From Pseudomonadota bacterium (lineage in GTDB: Bacteria > Desulfobacterota > Anaeroferrophillalia > Anaeroferrophillales > Tharpellaceae): a DNA stretch of 20,877 bases. How positions within the stretch are numbered: position 1 is the stretch's first letter; every line of letters begins with the position of its first letter. Below the pieces are notes generated by a model. The model saw only the letters and a program-made list of their open reading frames with translations. It was not told where the DNA came from and made no database searches. Below, piece after piece: positions 15,862-20,877 of this stretch. The stretch covers positions 1 through 20,877 of the forward strand of contig DAOWHJ010000087.1 of NCBI GenBank assembly GCA_030641485.1, in the 5' to 3' direction. Both the position numbers and the translations under genes were made by a program.

Positions 15862-15890
15862 CTTATAAAACAACTGCCCATTTAAGTCAA
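15862..15890 (-). promoter_or_regulatory. Sigma70-like promoter for the queA-tgt-yajC-secDF block
   Basis: On the - strand, TTGACT (15890-15885) is followed by an exact 17-bp spacer and TATAAG (15867-15862). A 13-bp palindrome, TCCAGTTACTGGA (15898-15910), lies just upstream of the -35 and could be an operator. The predicted leader before queA is about 160 nt. Confidence 0.65.
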
Positions 15891-15948
15891 CCGTAATTCC
15901 AGTTACTGGACGCTTTAACTATGGGATTCTGTGGAAAACTAAGGCAGG

Positions 15949-16137
15949 TCAGAAGACATTTACCATGTAGAGTAACACGACTCCTGAAAGCATTGCCGTC
16001 AGGCCAAACAGACGTAAATATTTTTCCGGTTGCTCTTTAATCATTTCCAGAGTTTTTTTAATTGCACCAGGAGCTAAGAAATAGGGCATTCCTTCAAGAA
16101 TCAGAGCCAAGCCCAGGGCTGTAAGAAAATATTTCAT
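15949..16137 (-). CDS. DUF2065 family (YjeT-like) small membrane protein
   Basis: The 62-residue protein has two predicted membrane helices (about 3-20 and 41-60) joined by a short polar loop. The sequence MKYFLTALGLALILEGMPYFLAP followed by LRLFGLTAMLSGVVLLY is characteristic of DUF2065/YjeT. The biochemical role of the family is unknown. E. coli yjeT lies next to hflC, but no hfl genes are seen here. I start at the ATG at 16137, which has AAGAGG a short distance upstream and matches the normal family N-terminus. An in-frame ATG five codons upstream is less likely. It lies 21 nt after the stop of the TPR gene and is probably in its transcript. Confidence 0.85.
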   Translation of the reverse strand: MKYFLTALGLALILEGMPYFLAPGAIKKTLEMIKEQPEKYLRLFGLTAMLSGVVLLYMVNVF

Positions 16138-16158
16138 CAAACCTCTTGACATCCACCA

Positions 16159-18054
16159 TCATTTTAATTCAATTAACTTGCGCTCAAGCTCAAGTCTGGC
16201 AGCAGGGTCAGACTCCCAGGCAAGTAGATCCTGATAGAGTTTCTTCAATTTATCCTGACAACCTTCTGTCTCACCACCCTGCGCCTCATACAGTATCACC
16301 AAACGTAAAGCCGCAAGGTAGCGAATTTTTTTACTGCCGCCAGCATAGAGGATCTCAAAACGCACCAGAGCTTCAGCCACCTCTTCACATCGGTAGTAGG
16401 ACTCAGCCAAGAGAAATGTGACTCGCTCGCCAAGCTCACTTTCAAGACCAAGTTTGTCCAGCCAAAGCAATGATGGTAGAACTTTAAGGTACAAACGTTC
16501 ACGAAACAAGCGCTCTGCAACCAACAGAACTAGCTCCGGCGACTCTCTTAGCAGCTTCACATCTTCACGCCTATCAAGCGAGAAATGACCCATCACCTGA
16601 GAGCTGACCCATTCATCAAGCTCTTTGCGTTCCTCAATTTTATCCGCTAAACGACAAAGTAATGCCAATAATTTAAGCCTGACTGCAGACTCATTGTAGT
16701 GAGCATAGAGTGAACGATAAAAAACCTTGGCATCACCAAAACGACCGAGTTTTGACAGGCAACGACCCGCCATCATATCAAGAACCAGTCGTCGCTGAGA
16801 CAGCAAAGATTCTTCTTTGGCCCCGTAGGATGGAAGCTTGAGTGGAACAATTTTAACAATATCACGACATTTATCAAGCTGGCCCAGGGCAACAATAAAA
16901 TGAAAATAGAGTTTTTCATCCGCCCAAAACCCGGGCTTCTCCCGAATTAGTTGGCGACCAGACAAAACTGCTCCTCGGTAGTCCCCGATCTGAAAATTAA
17001 GCAGTAAAAGAGACTCGAGATAAGCCACCCGGGTTTGCGCCCCCACTGGCTGCAAAGAGAGTAATGCCTCAAGCCAAGCCTTTAACGCTTTTTGCTCGCC
17101 ACTTTGACTGTCGATTTCAAGCAGCAATTCATACAGGGCTATTTCATCTGCTTTCACCACGGCAAAACCTGCTACCCGGATTAACTCACTCCGAATTTTT
17201 GCCAGACACTTCTCCGAGCGCAACAGATCAGCGGCCAATAATGAAGCAGAGGTGAGCCTTGACACCTCAAGCTCAGCTTTAGGAATTTGCAGCCAGTGCT
17301 GCAGAAATCTCACAACGACCTCACTCGCCCCAGAATGCCAAGCCGACTCAATTGCCATTGCATAAAGATCCTGGCGCTCCGCAAACGTCAGTGAAAATTC
17401 CGCCGACTCGTCAGTGATCCTACGCAGCAATGGCAGCGCATCCTGATATTTTTTCAACTGAAAACTCGAAAGTGCAGCAATCCAGCAAATCACCTGTCGA
17501 TCAAGTTTCAAAGTGCTCGCCCGACCTGAATCCATAAGAGGCAACAGGGGCATAACCTGCTGATGGGCAGCAGTAAACTGCTGCTCCGCAAAAAAGATAC
17601 GTGCCAACTCAAAGCGCGCCTTAAAGGCGGCATCACTTTTGGCAGCACTTTTTATGACTTTTGTGAAAAACACAATCGCCCTTTGGCGCTCCTCAGCAAC
17701 CAGAAAGCATTCACCGATACGCAGTTGCAATGTTGCTGGGTCGAACTGCAAATCACTGACCTTAACCGTTTCTTGCAACCGCTCAAATTCCTCTGCCGCC
17801 CGCAGACAATCACCAGTCTCAAGCGAACACAAAACCAAAACTCGGCGCACCCGGGCTGCCATCTGCGAATTCGGATAGCTGACCAGAAACTGCGCCAGCT
17901 CAGATCCGGCAAAATCATACAACCCGTCCGCGAAAGCCCCAAAGGCTACTTTGGCATCTTCATACTCTCCCGCATCAGCTACCGGGACCCCAACTAAAGG
18001 AGTAAATCCCAAAGTGAAACAAATGATAACAATCGACAATAGCCGTAACAACAC
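16159..18054 (-). CDS. Exported TPR-repeat protein, function unknown
   Basis: The 631-residue protein begins with a signal-peptide-like N-terminus: a hydrophobic run at about 4-24, then PVADAGEYEDAK with a possible cut after ADA near residue 28. The rest is helical and built of tetratricopeptide-type repeats. The first, near YEDAKVAFGAFADGLYDFAGSELAQFLVSYPNSQMA, resembles the opening repeat of YbgF/BamD-like periplasmic proteins. Further repeats occur throughout, for example around FYRSLYAHYNESAVRLKLLALL and LLAESYYRCEEVAEALVRFE. It is likely a periplasmic or outer-membrane-facing scaffold, and no enzymatic motif is visible. The start is probably the GTG at 18054 with CAGGT just upstream. It is followed closely by the DUF2065 gene. 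I do not recognise a named orthologue. Confidence 0.8.
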   Translation of the reverse strand: MLLRLLSIVIICFTLGFTPLVGVPVADAGEYEDAKVAFGAFADGLYDFAGSELAQFLVSYPNSQMAARVRRVLVLCSLETGDCLRAAEEFERLQETVKVSDLQFDPATLQLRIGECFLVAEERQRAIVFFTKVIKSAAKSDAAFKARFELARIFFAEQQFTAAHQQVMPLLPLMDSGRASTLKLDRQVICWIAALSSFQLKKYQDALPLLRRITDESAEFSLTFAERQDLYAMAIESAWHSGASEVVVRFLQHWLQIPKAELEVSRLTSASLLAADLLRSEKCLAKIRSELIRVAGFAVVKADEIALYELLLEIDSQSGEQKALKAWLEALLSLQPVGAQTRVAYLESLLLLNFQIGDYRGAVLSGRQLIREKPGFWADEKLYFHFIVALGQLDKCRDIVKIVPLKLPSYGAKEESLLSQRRLVLDMMAGRCLSKLGRFGDAKVFYRSLYAHYNESAVRLKLLALLCRLADKIEERKELDEWVSSQVMGHFSLDRREDVKLLRESPELVLLVAERLFRERLYLKVLPSLLWLDKLGLESELGERVTFLLAESYYRCEEVAEALVRFEILYAGGSKKIRYLAALRLVILYEAQGGETEGCQDKLKKLYQDLLAWESDPAARLELERKLIELK

Positions 18055-18475
18055 AATTACCTGCTAAATCCATAAAAAACGTAACTTTTCAGCTAACCCA
18101 TGTATATCCTTGGGTCATTTCACTCTACCTCGATACGATGGATACCCCAAGGGCACTCCTTCGCTACGTTCAGGGCGCAATCTTTAGCTCTGTCCCCTTC
18201 GAATAAATGACGGCCAGGTTGCTCGCCGGTAGGCGAACGGTCTGATACCGGAATTTAAACGGTACGAGTGGGCGAAGCAAAATTCACTGATTCTCTTTAT
18301 TAACTTACGCACCAGCGAACCTACAACGACCCAATCGTTTGGTCAAGTCAAATCTTCTCTCGAAACGACCCACCTTGATGCCTTCGCACCTCACGGGTGC
18401 TTCCTGAATGGTGTAAAAAATCATGGAATGGCTCTTGACTTGACAGCAAAGCCTCGAATGAACTACTAAAGAACC
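18055..18475. other. 421-bp divergent intergenic region
   Basis: No supported gene is present. Small hairpins are seen: CCTTGGG/CCCAAGG (18108-18114 with 18146-18152), CCGGTA/TACCGG (18226-18231 with 18246-18251) and GCACC/GGTGC near 18389. The segment GCTCTGTCCCC at 18187-18197 is a short motif I associate with intergenic repeats, but no partner arm is visible. The texture suggests decayed repeats plus the promoters of the two flanking genes. Confidence 0.5.
18440..18469 (+). promoter_or_regulatory. Candidate crcB promoter, possibly giving a leaderless mRNA
   Basis: TTGACA at 18440-18445 is followed 18 bp later by TACTAA at 18464-18469. The expected start would fall at about 18476, the A of the crcB ATG. 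No good Shine-Dalgarno sequence precedes crcB. The -10 match is poor (3 of 6). Confidence 0.3.
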
Positions 18476-18853
18476 ATGTTGAATCTTTTCATTATCGGTT
18501 GTGGTGGTTTCCTGGGTGCCATCAGCCGCTACTTGGTCTCTGACCTGGTATACACTTTTATTGGCACAGGCTTACCCTATGGCACTTTGGTGGTAAATCT
18601 GACCGGCTCTTTTTTCCTCGGGATTGTTGCCCGGCTCGGACTCTCTGGCAACCTTCTTCCCGACAGTGCCAATTCATTTATAGGTATCGGCTTTTTAGGA
18701 GCATTTACCACGTTTTCAACCTTCAGCGTGCAAACCCTGGAGTTGCTAGAGAGCGGCAGTCTGCTTAAAGCCCTGCTCAATATATCCCTCAATATCATCC
18801 TCTGCTTGATCGGGGCCTGGGGCGGCTTCACAGTTGGCCGCATTTTAACCTAA
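18476..18853 (+). CDS. crcB: Fluoride ion channel CrcB/FluC
   Basis: FluC channels export fluoride and protect the cell from it. The 125-residue protein has four hydrophobic helices, as expected for one subunit of the dual-topology dimer. Family signatures are GGFLGAISRYLVS (residues 10-22), the asparagine segment GTLVVNLTGSFFLG and the phenylalanine-box strip GFLGAFTTFSTFSVQT that lines the pore. The start ATG is well placed by homology but has only a weak AAAGAA upstream. It appears to be a single-gene unit. I looked for a fluoride riboswitch upstream and did not find one. It is divergent from the TPR gene and followed after 232 nt by nrdJ. Confidence 0.96.
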   Translation: MLNLFIIGCGGFLGAISRYLVSDLVYTFIGTGLPYGTLVVNLTGSFFLGIVARLGLSGNLLPDSANSFIGIGFLGAFTTFSTFSVQTLELLESGSLLKALLNISLNIILCLIGAWGGFTVGRILT

Positions 18854-18950
18854 AACCTATCCCCCGATCCACTCTTACTGAAAAAATCACCCCCTATCCA
18901 ACACCTGACCGGAAACCTTTAATTTACACCCCAAAAAAACAATACAACAC

Positions 18951-18979
18951 TTGACATTTACTATATATTGTGGTTTATA
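18951..18979 (+). promoter_or_regulatory. Predicted nrdJ promoter
   Basis: TTGACA (18951-18956), an exact 17-bp spacer and TTTATA (18974-18979). The first NrdR box fills the spacer almost completely, so bound repressor would block RNA polymerase. The predicted leader is about 100 nt. Confidence 0.6.
18958..18973 (+). promoter_or_regulatory. NrdR box 1
   Basis: TTACTATATATTGTGG matches the NrdR consensus ACACWATATATWGTGT at 13 of 16 positions. It lies 16 bp before box 2, the spacing known for paired NrdR boxes. Confidence 0.85.
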
Positions 18980-18989
18980 GCCCCGACAG

Positions 18990-19005
18990 ACCCAATATGT
19001 AGTGT
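18990..19005 (+). promoter_or_regulatory. NrdR box 2
   Basis: ACCCAATATGTAGTGT matches the NrdR consensus at 14 of 16 positions. The centre-to-centre distance to box 1 is 32 bp, about three helical turns, so both sites face the same side of the DNA. Confidence 0.87.
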
Positions 19006-19085
19006 TTTTAAGAAAATGTCACGATTTTTCAGAACCATATAAAATCATTAACTATTAACCTTTTTCAGAGCAAAACGGAGAACTA

Positions 19086-20877
19086 ATGAAAAAAAACACC
19101 AAGTCGGTCAAACATATTCCAACATTACCGAAATCGGCAACTATGCCGCTTTTCAGCGACAATGCCGTAACCGTTTTAGAGCGCCGTTACCTGAAAAAAA
19201 GTAACACCGGTGAGGTTATAGAAGAACCCAAAGATATGCTCTGGCGGGTAGCCTGGACCATCGCTGAAGGGGAAAAAGAGTTCAGTCCCGATGCTGACAC
19301 AAAAAAAATTGCCGTTGAGTTCTATGAGATGATGGCAAACCTCGAATTTCTCCCCAACTCTCCAACCTTAATGAATGCCGGACGTGAACTGGGTCAACTT
19401 TCAGCCTGTTTTGTCCTGCCCATCGAAGACACCATGGAGAGTATTTTTGAAGCGGTCAAACAGACCGCCTTAATTCACAAAAGTGGCGGCGGCACCGGCT
19501 TTTCCTTCTCCAAAATTCGCCCTTGCAGCGACCTAGTTCACTCTACCAGCGGCATCTCCAGTGGACCGCTCTCATTCATGTCGGTCTTTGACTGCGCAAC
19601 CGAAACCATCAAACAAGGCGGAACTCGACGCGGTGCCAATATGGCAATCTTGAGAGTCGATCATCCCGACATTATGGATTTCATCAAAATCAAAGCCGAC
19701 CTGACTAAGCTCCAGAACTTCAACTTGTCAGTTGCCATAACTGATGATTTCATGGACGCACTTAAAACAGATCGAGACTATGACCTGATTAACCCCCGCA
19801 ACAATGAGGTTGTAAAACGGCAAAACGCCCGCAAGGTCTTCAAACAGGTAGTCAAACAGGCTTGGCTCTCTGGAGAACCCGGCATTGTCTTTATCGACCG
19901 CCTCAATGCCGACAACCCAACTCCTAAAGCGGGAACGATTGAAAGCACCAACCCCTGCGGCGAACAGCCCTTGTTGCCCTATGAATCCTGTAATTTAGGC
20001 TCTATTAATCTGGCCCAGATGGTTATCGACGACAAGGTCGACTATGACAAGTTGGGAAAAACTGTATGTAACGCTGTACATTTTCTTGACAACGTGGTTG
20101 ACATTAACAACTACCCTTTACCGATCATCGCTGAGCAAACTAAAGCAAACCGAAAAATTGGCCTTGGAGTTATGGGTTTTGCTGACCTTCTGCTGCGTTT
20201 AGAAACCCCCTATTCATCGCAGAAAGCTCGAGATCTGGCCGCCGAGATCATGGCTTTCGTTGACAACACCGCCTACAACGCTTCCATTGAGCTGGCAGAA
20301 AAACGGGGTGCCTTCCCCAATTTCCCTGAAAGTACATACGGCACCGCTAACCCGACCGTGCCGCTTCGCAACGCGACCCGAACAACCATCGCCCCGACCG
20401 GTACCATCAGTATCCTGGCTGGTTGTTCAAGCGGAGTCGAACCGATCTTCGCCTTAGCTTTCGTACGACGAGTTATGGATGACGATGAACTTTTTGAAGT
20501 CAATCCGATTTTTGAGGGAATTGCGCGCAAAAACAATTTCTTCAGCCGATCTGTGGTTAAGAAGATTGCCCATAATGGCAGTTGTCACAACCTCGATGAG
20601 ATTCCAGAAAAGTTCCGCCTCTTTTTTGAAAGTGCCCACGACATCAACCCCAATGATCACATTGAAATCCAGGCTGCATTTCAGAAATATACCAACAATG
20701 CGGTCAGCAAAACCATCAATTTCGCTCACGATGCCACAATTGAGCAGGTCGAGAAAGCTTATCTGATGGCTTATGAAAAGGGGTGTAAAGGAGTAACTAT
20801 TTATCGTGACGGATGCCGGGAAAACCAGGTCCTTAATATCGGTAAAACCGACACTAAAAAGGTCTCAAGCGATAATG
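19086..20877 (+). CDS. nrdJ: Vitamin B12-dependent (class II) ribonucleotide reductase, C-terminus outside window
   Basis: I translated this frame by hand. It is open from the ATG at 19086 to the right edge, giving 597 residues. The enzyme reduces ribonucleotides to deoxyribonucleotides using adenosylcobalamin to make the thiyl radical. The active-site parts are present: C108 in LSACFVLP and C302 in SCNLG as the redox pair, C291 as the radical cysteine in NPCGEQPL with N289 and E293, HKSGGGTGFSFSKIRP (131-146), and the ATRTTIAPTGTIS phosphate/substrate segment (430-442). There is no N-terminal ATP-cone, since the catalytic core starts by about residue 25. The C-terminal cysteine pair that re-reduces the active site would lie beyond the window. 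CGGAG lies 5 nt before the ATG. The paired NrdR boxes upstream support the assignment. Confidence 0.97.
   Translation, partial: MKKNTKSVKHIPTLPKSATMPLFSDNAVTVLERRYLKKSNTGEVIEEPKDMLWRVAWTIAEGEKEFSPDADTKKIAVEFYEMMANLEFLPNSPTLMNAGRELGQLSACFVLPIEDTMESIFEAVKQTALIHKSGGGTGFSFSKIRPCSDLVHSTSGISSGPLSFMSVFDCATETIKQGGTRRGANMAILRVDHPDIMDFIKIKADLTKLQNFNLSVAITDDFMDALKTDRDYDLINPRNNEVVKRQNARKVFKQVVKQAWLSGEPGIVFIDRLNADNPTPKAGTIESTNPCGEQPLLPYESCNLGSINLAQMVIDDKVDYDKLGKTVCNAVHFLDNVVDINNYPLPIIAEQTKANRKIGLGVMGFADLLLRLETPYSSQKARDLAAEIMAFVDNTAYNASIELAEKRGAFPNFPESTYGTANPTVPLRNATRTTIAPTGTISILAGCSSGVEPIFALAFVRRVMDDDELFEVNPIFEGIARKNNFFSRSVVKKIAHNGSCHNLDEIPEKFRLFFESAHDINPNDHIEIQAAFQKYTNNAVSKTINFAHDATIEQVEKAYLMAYEKGCKGVTIYRDGCRENQVLNIGKTDTKKVSSDN

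Noticed and set aside
17563..17997. 144-codon open frame antisense to the TPR gene
   Set aside because: The opposite strand encodes a continuous signal-peptide-bearing repeat protein. This frame shows no domain, no plausible start signal and many low-complexity stretches.
18055..18475. Fluoride riboswitch upstream of crcB
   Set aside because: I looked for the conserved GGCGATGG-type start and the CTGATG-type 3' part. CTGATACC at 18242-18249 is only a faint resemblance and the rest does not fit.
1..20877. tRNA genes, rRNA genes, prophage, defence islands or toxin-antitoxin modules
   Set aside because: None of the intergenic gaps shows a cloverleaf or conserved rRNA sequence, and every substantial open frame is accounted for by housekeeping or envelope genes.

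Overview
The window reads as a mostly housekeeping stretch of a Gram-negative bacterial chromosome, most likely a deltaproteobacterium (Desulfobacterota / Desulfuromonadota type). This is inferred from gene content rather than from a marker gene. The clues are an EF-G of the mitochondrial/'spd1' type known from spirochaetes, planctomycetes and deltaproteobacteria, the order queA-tgt-yajC-secD-secF, a B12-dependent ribonucleotide reductase, and a DUF748/AsmA-like envelope protein. Base composition looks even, mid-40s percent GC by eye, and I see no prophage, transposase gene, CRISPR array, tRNA or rRNA.

Layout. 1-1318 (-): 5' part of a large AsmA-like/DUF748 protein that runs off the left edge. 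1319-1902: a 584-bp divergent gap with two tandem REPIN-like inverted-repeat elements. 1903-4096 (+): trkH-trkA potassium uptake pair. 4097-4460: leader region with inverted repeats. 4461-7303 (+): spd1/mtEFG1-type EF-G gene and a small P-loop ATPase, ending at a strong terminator (7420-7456). 7560-8015 (+): two-CBS-domain protein. 8158-8844 (+): Bax-inhibitor-1 family membrane protein. 8863-18054 (-): a long co-oriented block, in transcription order TPR-repeat envelope protein, DUF2065 protein, queA, tgt, yajC, secD, secF, queE, queC. A sigma70-like promoter lies just upstream of queA. A 147-bp palindromic MITE-like repeat sits between tgt and yajC. 18055-18475: a 421-bp divergent gap. 18476-18853 (+): crcB fluoride channel. 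19086-20877 (+): nrdJ, cut by the right edge and preceded by a textbook pair of NrdR boxes over its promoter.

How the genes work together. QueE and QueC make the 7-deazaguanine precursor (CDG, then preQ0). Tgt inserts the base into tRNA and QueA converts preQ1 to epoxyqueuosine, so the - strand block carries both ends of queuosine synthesis wrapped around the YajC-SecD-SecF accessory translocase. TrkH and TrkA form a K+ channel/transporter with its nucleotide-gated regulatory ring. NrdJ supplies deoxynucleotides under apparent NrdR control.

I did not find a convincing undescribed multigene system. The most notable signals are the two REPIN-like elements, the MITE-like palindrome inside the queuosine/Sec block, the mitochondrial-type EF-G outside any str operon, the nrdJ promoter/NrdR architecture, and a shared 16-bp motif centred on TGACGTCA in two intergenic regions.
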